A stretch of DNA of 64,000 nucleotides. Source: Peteryoungia aggregata LMG 23059 (GTDB lineage Bacteria > Pseudomonadota > Alphaproteobacteria > Rhizobiales > Rhizobiaceae). The stretch spans positions 372,001 through 436,000 of the forward strand of contig NZ_JAUSUW010000001.1 in NCBI RefSeq assembly GCF_030814435.1, given 5' to 3'. Below the pieces are notes generated by a model that worked only from the letters and a program-made list of their open reading frames with translations, had not been told where the DNA came from and did no database searches. Position 1 is the stretch's first letter; every line of letters begins with the position of its first letter. Both the position numbers and the translations under genes were made by a program. Of the stretch, positions 36,499-45,303 are shown piece by piece.

Positions 36499-37224
36499 AT
36501 GGCAGTGATCACCTTCGCGAATACGAAGGGTGGCGCAGGTAAGACGACTGCGGCCCTTCTGTTGACCACCGAACTCCTCCATCGCAACTACCGCGTCTGC
36601 GTCATCGACGCCGATCCCCAGCGCTGGTTCTCCAAGTGGTATGAAGGCGCATCATTGATGCCGAGGCTGACAGTCGAGACCTATGTTTCGGCGCCCACGA
36701 TCCAGAAGATCGTGCACGAACGCCGCAGCCAGTGGGACTTCGTCATCATTGACCTTCCCGGGATACAATCCCCCCTCCTCGCTTCGGCCGTTGGCCTGTC
36801 GGACCATGTCCTGGTGCCGATCCAGGGCAGCAGCATGGACGCCCAGGGAGGAGCGCAAGTACTCGACCTTCTGCGCTACCTCGACCGCAAGGCCGGCATC
36901 AGCATTCCGCACTCCGTCGTGCTGTCACGGGTAAACCCCGCGATTACCACTCGCTCAATGCAGGCTGTGCAGCGCCTCCTGAGCGAACAGCAGATCCACG
37001 TGCTCGACACACCGATTGCAGAGCGCGGCGCATTCCGCGAGATGTTCGATCTGCATCGCCCCTTGCGAAAGCTCGACGGCGCCCTGACGGCAAGTGGCGA
37101 AAAGGCCGTCCTCAATGCGGAAGCCTTCGTCCAAGAGGTTCTGACGCTCGTCAAGACCGGCGTGAAGCAGCCTCCGGCCTACGCCCAGACACGCATCATG
37201 CCCGAACTTGAGACCGCCGCCTGA
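36499..37224 (+). CDS. Orphan ParA/MinD-family ATPase (VirC1-like)
   Basis: 241 residues from ATG 36499, with AGGAA upstream; the longer frame from 36457 lacks a ribosome site. It has the deviant Walker A KGGAGKTT (10-17), DADPQ switch I and DLPG switch II. The size and compact form match VirC1/ParA-type proteins without an N-terminal DNA-binding domain. No ParB gene or centromere-like repeats follow it. It may position some cell structure, or be a relic of a plasmid or conjugative element. It lies at the edge of an accessory patch with a pseudogene. Confidence 0.88.
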   Translation: MAVITFANTKGGAGKTTAALLLTTELLHRNYRVCVIDADPQRWFSKWYEGASLMPRLTVETYVSAPTIQKIVHERRSQWDFVIIDLPGIQSPLLASAVGLSDHVLVPIQGSSMDAQGGAQVLDLLRYLDRKAGISIPHSVVLSRVNPAITTRSMQAVQRLLSEQQIHVLDTPIAERGAFREMFDLHRPLRKLDGALTASGEKAVLNAEAFVQEVLTLVKTGVKQPPAYAQTRIMPELETAA

Positions 37225-37308
37225 ACGGCGCGGGACCACAACCAAGAGAAGCAAACGAAAACGCGGGGGATCAAGCGGAATTGACGTGCGCTCATGCATG
37301 GCGCTCTG

Positions 37309-37990
37309 CTATTTGGGATGCAGCAGCTCTTCCAGCGACAACGGAACGGTGACGCGGGCTTCGACAAGCGAGTTGTGGCCACGCACGTGGTCGTACTGCA
37401 TTTCGCCGCCCAGGCGCAGTTAACGGTCAGCCTGCAGCTCTACGCGGGCGCGGGTGCCCTTGATGGTGGGAGCATCTCCGTACTCGAGCCAGTAGCCACC
37501 GCCGTAGACGCGCACAGGTATGGCTGCAAAGGTTTGTAACCAAACTCGATCCCGCACCGTCGAGAGACGGTTCGTAGCTGAATCCGTTGGTCATGTAGAC
37601 GCGGGTACCCGCCGGGTTAACCGTGCTGGTGGTACCGTCAACGAATTTGGCGCGCGGGTCAGGGGTACATAGGTGTTGACACGTGCATCCCAGCGCTCGG
37701 CGAGCAATTCGGCTCCAGCCGTAAGCTGGTTGAACTTGTTGCCGTTCGTCGGGTTGCGGCGGCCGTAGAAGCCGTAAACGCCTCCGATGAGGTCGCTCTC
37801 AGGAAATAGCGGTAGCCCAAGCCCACGTTGTACTCTTGTGAAGTGGGAATGGAGATCACCGACCGCAGGTCAGCAAACAGAAGTGAGCGGTCATCGCTGG
37901 CCAGCTGCATAAAGACTCCGGGCTTTAGATCGTACGGTTGTTCCCCAGCTCGTAGCGCATAGATGCGGTTGGGGCGTAGTGGCAGCCAGG
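37309..37990 (-). pseudogene. Decayed inverse-autotransporter (intimin/invasin-type) beta-barrel
   Basis: No single frame covers this stretch, but minus-strand pieces in successive frames line up as one barrel. From the N-terminal side they read: LKPGVFMQLASDDRSLLFAD, then YNVGLGYRYF, DLIGGVYGFYGRRNPTNGNK, FNQLTAGAELLAERWDARVN, YMTNGFSYEPSLDGAG, IEFGYKPLQPYL, VRVYGGGYWLEYGDAPTIKG, a TAA stop at 37420-37422, and LRLGGEMQYDHVRGHNSLVE ending PLSLEELLHPK with TAG at 37309-37311. The G-x-YGFY-RR, FNQLT-GAE and ERWD-R-N motifs are typical of the inverse autotransporter barrel family. At least four frameshifts and one stop show it is dead. The passenger domain is missing. The 5' boundary is approximate. 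Confidence 0.7.
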
Positions 37991-38248
37991 AGCGAGCCTA
38001 CGGGGCCAGAAGGGTCAGGACAAGAAAGGCGAGTTTTCCCCCGGGATCATACTACATATAGTTTGAGCGAATGGGGATGTATTCATATTTTTAAGTTCCG
38101 ATGAATGTGGCAGACTAGTCACAACTTGCGCAAAGCTACACAGCTAAAATCGGTAGAATCTGATGAGGCAAGGGGTTGATGATGCCTGCGAACAAGACGA
38201 GAGATACGTGCTGGAGTTCAGGTCCGTATTCTTTTGGGGAGGTAAGGA

Positions 38249-39178
38249 ATGGCCGGGAGAGGACGCCCGTGTCGCTGTGGGAGTGGCAAGAAAGCCAAAT
38301 ACTGCTGTCTCAACCCGGAGAGCAGCCTCTTCAACAAACCGACCGTCATAAAGCGCAGAGATCACGCCTACGCCCACCCCAAATGTTATCTGCGAGGGCT
38401 GGGCGACTGCTCCGAAAAGATATCAGGCGAGCACCACATGAGTGAAAGCATACTCAACTTGATGAACAATGGCAGACCGACACGAGTACGCGGTTATCCA
38501 TTTGGACCCGGCCCGATATATCTCAGCCCTGCCGCACAGGTATCGAAAGTGCTCTGCACTTTCCACAACTCGGATTTGTCGCCGCTGGATGAGGTAGGCA
38601 AGGCTGTTTACCAGGCGATCAACGACGCTTGGCACAGACAAGGACCTCAGAAGGTACGGGTAAGCGGACATGATCTCGAAAGATTCTTTTTGCAGAGACT
38701 GTGCGCGCAGCACTTCGGAGGGGTGACTGCGCTGAATGGCGTACATCCCCATCATACCCTCGATACGGGTATGATGGAGAATATGATCATCCATAACCGT
38801 TGGCCTGCAAAAGCCGGTCTCTACATCGCAAGGCCTCATGTAATCCCTGATTTCGAGGCACAGTACCCAGGTTATGAATTTGCACCGTTATTCGGGCAAT
38901 CAGCAACTGGTGAGGATATTGTGGTTGGCTGCCGCTATGTGTTCAATGGACTGTTCTTTTTTCTGCTCCTCGATCCGCACTATGCGCCACCGCATCCCAC
39001 TCTTGCCGATAAAATTCTCTGTTTCAGGCCTAGTTTAATTGCTGCCGTCGAAGGTTACTTCGGTAGCAGTGTTGAAATTCAGCTCGACTGGATGCCAGGC
39101 AGCCAACACGGCGGTGACATCGTTTTCCCAAGCGTTTTTCTTGAGGAGTTAGTCAGTCGTCCGGGCGCTCCCGTGTAA
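38249..39178 (+). CDS. Orphan protein with SEC-C zinc motif and HNH-like Cys/His region
   Basis: 309 residues, start supported by GGAGG 6 nt upstream. The N-terminus is a SEC-C zinc knuckle: Cys8, Cys10, GSGKKAKY, Cys19, Cys20. A second metal-site-like region follows, with Cys46, Cys54, GEHHMS (61-66), Cys103, and HNSDLSPLD (106-114). This C...C...EH...C..HN spacing looks like a treble-clef HNH-type domain. The remaining 190 residues match nothing I know. Base composition is visibly more AT-rich and codon use differs from the surroundings, suggesting transfer. It is a lone gene in a decayed patch. Function is unknown; a nuclease or defence role is only a guess. Confidence 0.8.
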   Translation: MAGRGRPCRCGSGKKAKYCCLNPESSLFNKPTVIKRRDHAYAHPKCYLRGLGDCSEKISGEHHMSESILNLMNNGRPTRVRGYPFGPGPIYLSPAAQVSKVLCTFHNSDLSPLDEVGKAVYQAINDAWHRQGPQKVRVSGHDLERFFLQRLCAQHFGGVTALNGVHPHHTLDTGMMENMIIHNRWPAKAGLYIARPHVIPDFEAQYPGYEFAPLFGQSATGEDIVVGCRYVFNGLFFFLLLDPHYAPPHPTLADKILCFRPSLIAAVEGYFGSSVEIQLDWMPGSQHGGDIVFPSVFLEELVSRPGAPV

Positions 39179-39495
39179 ATTTTTGTCCCATAGCGCATCT
39201 CTCCATTCTTGGTTGAACAATGCACCACCAATTGCCGGGACTAAACACCTAGACTTCGATGCCGACAAGCGACTTTACGGCGTCGAGGCACAGCGGACGC
39301 CCATGGGCGCCTGCAAGCGCATCGCCCAGACGTGCCAGAAGGTCTTCGGTCAGGTTGTTTGGGGACTGCGTCACCTCGATGAGCGGCGCCGGTGCGGCAC
39401 AACTCTTTCGCGAGCCATGGAAAACAAAGTGTGACGAAGGGTGACGACGCCGAGCCGGGCAGAGGTGCTTGCCTCCGCCCGGTCACGCGTGATCG
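39179..39495. other. Gene-free remnant
   Basis: 317 bp with no convincing gene. A minus-strand frame at about 39250-39415 reads like ordinary protein (LIEVTQSPNNLTEDLLARLG, then DALAGAHGRPLCLDAVKSLV) with high-GC codon use, but it has no start and no partner. It is probably a fragment of a lost gene of unknown family. Confidence 0.4.
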
Positions 39496-39966
39496 TCAGG
39501 CGGCCATGCCCCAGGAAGACGGATCATCCTCGCCGAACATGCGCTCGAGGCTGAGGAAGCAGATCATGCTCTTGTCATGTGCAATGATGCCGTCGGAGAA
39601 GGCGGCGCTTGGGCCCGTTGCGGCGGGCAACGGCTGCAGCGTGCTGCCAGCAACGGTCAGGATATCAGAGACACCATCGACGAGAAGACCGACCGTCATG
39701 CCGTTGACTTCGGTCACCACGACGGCGCTGCGCTCCGTTGCCTGGGCCGCCGGCATGCCGAGCTTGACGGCGAGGTCGACGATCGGGATAACGGTGCCGC
39801 GCAGGTTCATGACGCCGAGCACTTCGTACGGGGAATGCGGGATCGGCGTCACAGGCGCCCAGCCGCGGATCTCCCGGATCGACGTGGTCTTGACGCAGAA
39901 TTCCTGCTGGTGAAGCCGAAAGGCGATGATCTCCAGGGCATCGGCGGCATTCGACGTCGTATTCAT
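39496..39966 (-). CDS. cheW: CheW chemotaxis adaptor
   Basis: 156 residues with the CheW fold: FRLHQQEFCVKTTSIREI, the conserved NLRGTVIPIVDLAVKLG, and VGLLVDGVSDIL. It links chemoreceptors to CheA at the membrane. ATG 39966 is chosen because AGGAGG lies 8 nt upstream, while the TTG two codons earlier would be too close. It stands alone, with no receptor, cheA or cheY nearby, so it probably serves a chemotaxis system elsewhere in the genome. Confidence 0.92.
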   Translation of the reverse strand: MNTTSNAADALEIIAFRLHQQEFCVKTTSIREIRGWAPVTPIPHSPYEVLGVMNLRGTVIPIVDLAVKLGMPAAQATERSAVVVTEVNGMTVGLLVDGVSDILTVAGSTLQPLPAATGPSAAFSDGIIAHDKSMICFLSLERMFGEDDPSSWGMAA

Positions 39967-40158
39967 CTGCAAATCCTCCTGCGGCGAGCCTGCGCCGGCT
40001 CCCGCCTTGTCACGATGATGATCGGCCGGTCACGACCGGCATTCAGACTCTGGTCCTGCTACTCGACATGACGTTAAACCACCAGCAATTAACGAATTTC
40101 TAAATCACGCCGGAGAATTCGCGTTTTGTGCGACATTGGTCCGCAATGCGGCGGACAC

Positions 40159-40245
40159 TTACACCAGTTCCTGCAGGTGCTCGGAAATACCGTGATCAAC
40201 CTCTGGCAAGGGAACGTGATCGCCTGCGGTATGCATGGCGGCCAT
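40159..40245 (-). CDS. Possible 28-residue small protein
   Basis: A short minus-strand frame beginning MAAMHTAGDHVPLPE and ending EHLQELV. ATG 40245 has a well-placed AGGAG 6 nt upstream, and codons are those of local genes (GCC, GAG, CTG, CAG). It is acidic, soluble, with a likely C-terminal helix. There is nothing to name it by. It may be a real microprotein or the tail of a lost gene. The rest of the 39967-40367 gap shows only a GGGCGGCG/CGCCGCCC inverted repeat near 40288-40326 that may act as a terminator for the gene ending at 40368. Confidence 0.3.
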   Translation of the reverse strand: MAAMHTAGDHVPLPEVDHGISEHLQELV

Positions 40246-40367
40246 CAATTGCTCCTGACGAGTGTCCCTCAGGAAGAGAAATCGCGGGCGGCGTCGATTG
40301 CAAACGTTTGAAACCGGCGCCGCCCGGGCCTGACATCGGAGCGGCGCCAGCATTTGACCCGAGGGGG

Positions 40368-41348
40368 TCAGGCTGCGGCTTCCTCACGGTAGCCCGTGTC
40401 GATCAGCACCCGTCCTCCACAAAGCCGTGACACGCAAGCGCACATCTTCTGCGCTTCGTGACGCTCCTCCGCGGAGAAGAAGACATCCCGGTGATCGACC
40501 ACCGCGCTTGCGTCGACGATGCTAACGGCACAGAGGCCACACTCCCCCCGGCGACAGTCATATATCATGTCGACGCCGGCCTCCAGCAACGCGTCGAGCA
40601 TGGTCTGGTCGGCCCGGACCGTGACGCTGCGCCCGGTGTGCGCCACCTCCACATCGAAGGGCTGCTCGATGAACCGGCCGCTGTCGCCGAAAACCTCAAA
40701 CCGCAGCCGGCTCATCGGACGACCGCTCTTCTGCCACAGGTTTCTCGCCGCTTCGAGCAAGCCGTGCGGCCCGCAGATATAGGCCTCTGCATTGGCAGGA
40801 AGTACCGCGAATTCCTGCTCCAGGTCGAAACTCTCGCCGTCGTCCTGGGAATAGGTCTGAAGTCCCGCCCCGAGACTATCGGAAAGCTCGCCGGCAAAGG
40901 CCATCTGTCCCCTGCTCTTCGCACCGTAGATCAGCCGCATAGACTGGCCCCGCGCAGCAAGAGCCTTCGCCATGCCATAGATCGGTGTGATCCCGATCCC
41001 GCCGGCGATCAGCAGGTAGTGAGATGCGCGCCAGGAAAGTTCGAACCGGTTTTCAGGTTCGGTCATCTCCGTCTCGTCACCGGGCTGCAGCTGCCAGACG
41101 AAGGCCGATCCGCCTCGGCTGTTGGGATGCAGCTTGACCGCGATCTTCAAGGTCCCGGCAGCACTTGGCAGCACCGTATAGGTCCGGATCGCCGGCTCCC
41201 CCTTGATCGTGACCTTGATATTCGTATGTGACCCCGGATCGAAGGTGGACCGCAGACCGTCGACGGCAAAGGTCATCGCCCGGACATCCTCCGCCGGGTA
41301 GGCGACATCGATCAGCCTCGCCTTTCGCCATTCAAGTTTTGAACGCAT
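40368..41348 (-). CDS. vanB: VanB-like oxygenase reductase (FMN/NAD/2Fe-2S)
   Basis: 326 residues in the class IA/PDR reductase order: FMN-binding barrel (RTYTVLPS), NAD domain (LLIAGGIGITPIYGMAK, YICGPHGLLEAA), and a C-terminal plant-type ferredoxin with Cys265, Cys270, Cys273 and Cys303. It passes electrons from NADH to a Rieske oxygenase. That oxygenase is the VanA-like gene two positions upstream in the same operon. The gene lies 43 nt after the GntR stop. The substrate class is aromatic O-methyl or hydroxylation; vanillate is the most likely but not proven. Confidence 0.85.
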   Translation of the reverse strand: MRSKLEWRKARLIDVAYPAEDVRAMTFAVDGLRSTFDPGSHTNIKVTIKGEPAIRTYTVLPSAAGTLKIAVKLHPNSRGGSAFVWQLQPGDETEMTEPENRFELSWRASHYLLIAGGIGITPIYGMAKALAARGQSMRLIYGAKSRGQMAFAGELSDSLGAGLQTYSQDDGESFDLEQEFAVLPANAEAYICGPHGLLEAARNLWQKSGRPMSRLRFEVFGDSGRFIEQPFDVEVAHTGRSVTVRADQTMLDALLEAGVDMIYDCRRGECGLCAVSIVDASAVVDHRDVFFSAEERHEAQKMCACVSRLCGGRVLIDTGYREEAAA

Positions 41349-41391
41349 GGTTCCTCCCCATGTTGTCAGTTGTCTTAGAGCTCAAGCCAGG

Positions 41392-42135
41392 TCACCCCGA
41401 CATCAGGGCAAGAGCGACCACCTTGCGCCGCAGATCCGGCTGCTCCTCCAGCACGAATTCCAGGTTCTGACGGGCCAGCCGCGCATGTTCCCGTGCCAGA
41501 GCCTCTGCCCGCGCGCCCTCGCGGGCCTCGATGGCCGAGAAAATCGCCTTGTGCTGCGCTTGCGCCACGATAAGGCTGCGGTGGAAGGCCGGGACGTCCA
41601 TCTCGATGTTCACGAAAGCATTTGGGCTGGCGAAGGGAAGGCGCGTCATGCGTTCGATCTCCGCCTTCAGGACTCCACTGCCGCACAGCTCCCACAAATG
41701 CCGGTGAAAGATCCCGTTGAGGGTCTCGTAGCGACCGAAATCCATCACCGAGGCATCCATGACAACGGTTTCGTCGAGCTCGGCGATAACGCTGCGTAGC
41801 TCCGCCAACTTCGCAGGCGTCACACCCCTTTCGGCCGCAAGACGCGCCACAGTGCCCTCCAGCACACCACGCAGTTCAATCGCATCGATCATGTCCTGGC
41901 GTGTAAAGGATCGGACAGAATAGCCGCCGGAAGGAATGAGCGTCACCAGCCCTTCCTGTTCCAGTTTCTGCAGGGCAGCCCGCAACGGCGTGCGCGACAC
42001 CGAGAGCCGGGCTGCCAGCGCCACTTCCGACAGCCGCTCCCCGGGCTCGATCTCCCCCTTCAGCACCAGATCCCTGAGGCCGGAAAGAGCCTTCAGGGTC
42101 TGCTGCTTCGGAGCACCGTCACGTTCGTCCACCAT
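41392..42135 (-). CDS. GntR family regulator, FCD type (VanR-like)
   Basis: 247 residues from ATG 42135, with GGAG 5 nt upstream, overlapping the end region of the vanA-like gene (2-nt gap). A winged helix with GERLSEVALAARLSVSRTPLRAALQKLEQEGLV (read in parts) is followed by an FCD domain with FHRHLWELCGS and FHRSLIVAQAQH. VanR of other bacteria is the same class and represses vanAB. Here it sits between the two oxygenase genes. Palindromic TGTATACA-type sites precede the operon. Confidence 0.88.
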   Translation of the reverse strand: MVDERDGAPKQQTLKALSGLRDLVLKGEIEPGERLSEVALAARLSVSRTPLRAALQKLEQEGLVTLIPSGGYSVRSFTRQDMIDAIELRGVLEGTVARLAAERGVTPAKLAELRSVIAELDETVVMDASVMDFGRYETLNGIFHRHLWELCGSGVLKAEIERMTRLPFASPNAFVNIEMDVPAFHRSLIVAQAQHKAIFSAIEAREGARAEALAREHARLARQNLEFVLEEQPDLRRKVVALALMSG

Positions 42136-42137
42136 CG

Positions 42138-43199
42138 TCACTCCGCCGCCGCCATGCGTGGTCGGCTCTCCGGATTCGTCTCCGCATCGATCATGCGATC
42201 GATCAGCTTGCGCGCCCACATGGACCCGGCATCGATGTTGAGGTTGTAGAACTGATGGTCAGGATTGGCCTCGATGGCACGCTGCTGCGCTTCGAGCACT
42301 TCCTCGTCCTCGCGGAAGACCCCAGCCACGCCCTCGCGCAATTCGTGGGTCCGCGCCTGGTTACCCAGATCGTAATTGCGGGCAAAGGCCCAGAAATAGA
42401 GACAGGTCTTGTCGGTCGACGGCGTGATCGTGTTCAGAACATAGCCATTGACGCCCTTCGACCGATCCCCCTGCTGCGCGCCGGTCCCGGTTTCGGCAAC
42501 ACCAACATCGATGGTCACGGTGCAGGGCGCCTCGAAGCGGATGATCTGCCAACGATCGACCTTGCCCGGCCGACCATATTGTTTGCGCCAGAACGGCGGC
42601 GGATCGATGTTCTCCATCCATCGGGTGATATAGGCGAAACGGTCGGAGTGGCTGGCCTCGAACGGCGCTTCGGCAACAGCCCGGTTGCCGATCGACGAAC
42701 CATGCACGAAGGTTTCGTGCGTCAGGTCCATCAGGTTGTCGACAACCAGACGGTAGTCGCACTTCACCTCGATCAGCTTGCCGTCCGCCGCCCAGTCCGG
42801 ATCCTGGTTCCAGTGCAGGTCGGGAATGAGAGCCGGATCGGCGAGCGCCGGGTCACCTGGCCAGATCCAGATGAAGCGGTGCTTCTCGGCGATTGGATAG
42901 GACTTCACGCAGGCCGAAGGATTGATCGTGTCTTGCGACGGCATGTATACACACCGTCCCGTATCATCATATTCCAGACCGTGATAGCCACAGATCACAT
43001 TGTCGCCGTCGAGCCGCCCCAGAGACAGCGGAACAAGGCGATGCCAACAGGCATCGGCCAGCGCCACAGGTGTGCCGTTTTCCTTGCGATACAGGACGAC
43101 CGGCTTGTTGCAGATCGTTCTGGGCAACAATGCGCGCTTCAGCTCGACGTCATATGCAGCTGCGTACCAGGCATTCAGCGGGAAAGTTGGCTTTGACAT
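42138..43199 (-). CDS. vanA: VanA-like Rieske oxygenase, aromatic O-demethylase
   Basis: 353 residues. The Rieske 2Fe-2S ligands are Cys51, His53, Cys70 and His73 (CWHR...CGYHG). The mononuclear iron motif is NLMDLTHETFVH at about 155-166. The start MSKPTFPLNAWYAAAYDVEL is typical of vanillate O-demethylase VanA and its relatives. With the VanB-like reductase it would convert vanillate to protocatechuate and formaldehyde. Related enzymes act on dicamba, syringate or other methoxybenzoates. The nearby CalA-like and aldehyde dehydrogenase genes favour a lignin-monomer route. Confidence 0.87.
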   Translation of the reverse strand: MSKPTFPLNAWYAAAYDVELKRALLPRTICNKPVVLYRKENGTPVALADACWHRLVPLSLGRLDGDNVICGYHGLEYDDTGRCVYMPSQDTINPSACVKSYPIAEKHRFIWIWPGDPALADPALIPDLHWNQDPDWAADGKLIEVKCDYRLVVDNLMDLTHETFVHGSSIGNRAVAEAPFEASHSDRFAYITRWMENIDPPPFWRKQYGRPGKVDRWQIIRFEAPCTVTIDVGVAETGTGAQQGDRSKGVNGYVLNTITPSTDKTCLYFWAFARNYDLGNQARTHELREGVAGVFREDEEVLEAQQRAIEANPDHQFYNLNIDAGSMWARKLIDRMIDAETNPESRPRMAAAE

Positions 43200-43233
43200 A
43201 TCGGCTCCTCCTCAAGAGGCCTCATTCAGCCAT

Positions 43234-43245
43234 AATGTATACATT
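43234..43245. promoter_or_regulatory. Candidate VanR-type operator
   Basis: A perfect 12-bp palindrome AATGTATACATT lies 35-46 bp before the vanA-like ATG, overlapping the expected promoter. A second TGTATACC half-like site lies at 43309-43318, and a TGTATACA site is inside vanA near 42946. FCD-type GntR proteins favour TGTATACA-like sequences. Confidence 0.6.
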
Positions 43246-43319
43246 TGGTCAAGCAGCAGCTCGGTTTTTCCGCCGCGCAAGCATGCGGGAGAACAAGATC
43301 AGGCCCTCGGTATACAGCT

Positions 43320-45125
43320 TCAGATGAGGAGACCGTGCTTGCGCAGCCGGTATTCGAGCTTGGCGCGGCTCAGGCCGAGCGCACGCGCCGCAGCAGAAAC
43401 ATTGTCACCATTGGCAGACAGTGCCGAACGATAGAGCGCAAGCTCGGCCTCCAACACGTCCTCCGTGGAACGGAACCCTTCCGACGCCGGCACAGCATGG
43501 CCACCCCCGGACGATCCGGCGGAAAATCCGGACATGACAATCCGCCCCTCCTGCGTGAGCGCATGGGCTGAGACGGACGCGGCCTCACCACCCGTGAAGA
43601 GATGCTGCACATCGATACGCCCGCCGGCATCGGCGAAGATCACCCCCCGCTCGATGAGGTTCTGCAGCTCGCGGATGTTGCCGGGAAAATCATAGGCCAG
43701 AAGGGCATCCATCGCACGACGGGAGAGGCCGACCACAGTCCGTCGGTGCCGCTCGCAGAACAGCCTGAGGAAATGATCCACCAGCAGGGGGATGTCGTCA
43801 CGCCGATCCCGAAGCGGAGGGATGGCCACAGGGAAGACGCAAAGCCGAAAATAAAGGTCCTGCCGGAAACGCCCGGCCCCGACCTCCTGCGCCAGATCCA
43901 CATTCGAAGCCGCCACCACACGAACATTGACCGGGATGGTTCGACTTCCGCCGACCCGCTCGATCTGGCGCTCCTGCAGGGCGCGCAACAGCTTGCCCTG
44001 GGCCGCATAGGCAAGCGAGGCGACCTCGTCGAGAAAGAGCGTGCCCCCGCTCGCCCGCTCGAAATAACCCGGCCTGGACGCTGTCGCGCCGGTGAAGGCA
44101 CCCTTCTCCACCCCGAAAAGCTCTGATTCGACCAGATTCTCGGGGATCGCCGCGCAGTTGATCGGCACGAAAGGACCGTCGGAGCGGGCACTCAGTCTGT
44201 GCAGCTGTTGGGAAAAGAGCTCCTTGCCGGCACCGGACTCACCGACCAGCAATACGGTTGCTTCCGTGTCGGCAACCTTCTCGATCATCAGCCGTGCCCG
44301 AAGGAAGCTCGCCGAAACCCCGACGACCGGATCAGTCGCAGCGAGCTCCGCGGGCCGCAACTCCGCCCCGGCGCCCGCGTCGCCGGGCGCGGGGTCACGA
44401 CGCATCCCGGGGCGGCGGGGCTCACCTTTCCATTCAAGCCCGAGATAGCCGCGCTCGGGCACATCCCTCCCCCACTCTTCGGCATTCTGGCCAACGACGA
44501 AGCAGCGGGGCGCACCCATAGCCGCACACTCGACCTCGCGAAAAATGACCGGCCGCCCGAAGAGCGTGCTGGTATAGCCGCTCGGATAGCCCGTCTGCAT
44601 CCAGCAGACAGGCTCGGTCGCGAGCCCGTGATGGGCAATATGCTCCGCAGCCTCCGACGAATCGTCCCAGTAGAACTCGCCGAAATAGGTGCCCTTCTGG
44701 CTGTCGAATTCGAACTGCTTCGTCACCACCTTGACGAAGCCTTCGAGCGTATGGACCCGTGGACCGGCCGCCAGGGCATGGGTCAGATCCTGGGTCGGAA
44801 AGCGTTTGCGTATGAGCTCGGCGTCGCGCACCCCCTGCATATAACCGACCCTCATGAAGATGCCCTTGGCAACCTCGGTGCCGAAGGCATCGATGATCTC
44901 CTGCCTGAGGCGCCCGAGAACCTTCGACTGCATCAGCACCATGCGCTGGTCATTCAGCCAGATACGCCCATCGCCGAGCGCGAAATGCAGCGCCTCGGTC
45001 AGCTCTTGCAGCGTCGGCGAGGCGCCGGTGTCGAGTTCGCTATAGGCACCCCGCGACAGCATTCGGCCTGTTGCCTTCGATGCATCAGCCAGAGAGATCA
45101 GGGTTTCCGGCAGCAGTCGCTTCAT
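43320..45125 (-). CDS. XylR/DmpR-type sigma-54-dependent activator
   Basis: 601 residues from ATG 45125, with GAGG 5 nt upstream. The N-terminal XylR_N/V4R aromatic-sensing region (about 30-215) includes [14 protein letters not shown], Cys200 and Cys208, as in direct phenol and toluene sensors. The AAA+ domain has Walker A GESGAGKE (295-302), the sigma-54 contact loop GAFTGA (342-347), and a C-terminal Fis helix-turn-helix ([20 protein letters not shown]). It should bind an aromatic effector and open a sigma-54 promoter. It is divergent from the ALDH-calA-hydrolase-channel unit, which carries such a promoter. Confidence 0.93.
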   Translation of the reverse strand: MKRLLPETLISLADASKATGRMLSRGAYSELDTGASPTLQELTEALHFALGDGRIWLNDQRMVLMQSKVLGRLRQEIIDAFGTEVAKGIFMRVGYMQGVRDAELIRKRFPTQDLTHALAAGPRVHTLEGFVKVVTKQFEFDSQKGTYFGEFYWDDSSEAAEHIAHHGLATEPVCWMQTGYPSGYTSTLFGRPVIFREVECAAMGAPRCFVVGQNAEEWGRDVPERGYLGLEWKGEPRRPGMRRDPAPGDAGAGAELRPAELAATDPVVGVSASFLRARLMIEKVADTEATVLLVGESGAGKELFSQQLHRLSARSDGPFVPINCAAIPENLVESELFGVEKGAFTGATASRPGYFERASGGTLFLDEVASLAYAAQGKLLRALQERQIERVGGSRTIPVNVRVVAASNVDLAQEVGAGRFRQDLYFRLCVFPVAIPPLRDRRDDIPLLVDHFLRLFCERHRRTVVGLSRRAMDALLAYDFPGNIRELQNLIERGVIFADAGGRIDVQHLFTGGEAASVSAHALTQEGRIVMSGFSAGSSGGGHAVPASEGFRSTEDVLEAELALYRSALSANGDNVSAAARALGLSRAKLEYRLRKHGLLI

Positions 45126-45141
45126 TCCCGCCTCACGTTTT

Positions 45142-45177
45142 ATGAAATTACTCAAATCATTTCATCAAATAGTGAAA
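45142..45177. promoter_or_regulatory. Candidate upstream activator sites for the XylR-type protein
   Basis: ATGAAAT (45142-45148) and its exact inverse ATTTCAT (45159-45165) lie 17 bp apart, followed by an overlapping TTTCA...TGAAA pair to 45177. CAAAT occurs twice in this AT-rich block. It is about 125-150 bp ahead of the sigma-54 promoter, the normal distance for enhancer sites of this family. Confidence 0.55.
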
Positions 45178-45288
45178 GCGGCAAGAGGTCCGGCTCGACC
45201 AGCGTGGCGGCTGAGAAATTGCGTTTTTGCAAATTGGAGCAAGGGGATGCCGGTTGGCCCCTATGAACATCGCTCGCATTCGATGACT

Positions 45289-45303
45289 TGGCATGCCGCT
45301 TGC
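45289..45303 (+). promoter_or_regulatory. Sigma-54 (-24/-12) promoter
   Basis: TGGCAT-N5-TTGC, with GG at 45290-45291 and GC at 45302-45303, 10 bp apart as required. It differs from the TGGCAC-N5-TTGC consensus at one base. It reads toward the aldehyde dehydrogenase gene, 137 nt downstream, and is divergent from a sigma-54 activator. Confidence 0.8.

Noticed and set aside
39183..39434. 83-codon plus-strand frame
   Set aside because: No ribosome site and no recognisable pattern; the minus strand reads more like former coding sequence.
40126..40311. 61-codon plus-strand frame in the gap after cheW
   Set aside because: No ribosome site, mixed composition, and overlaps a better minus-strand small frame.
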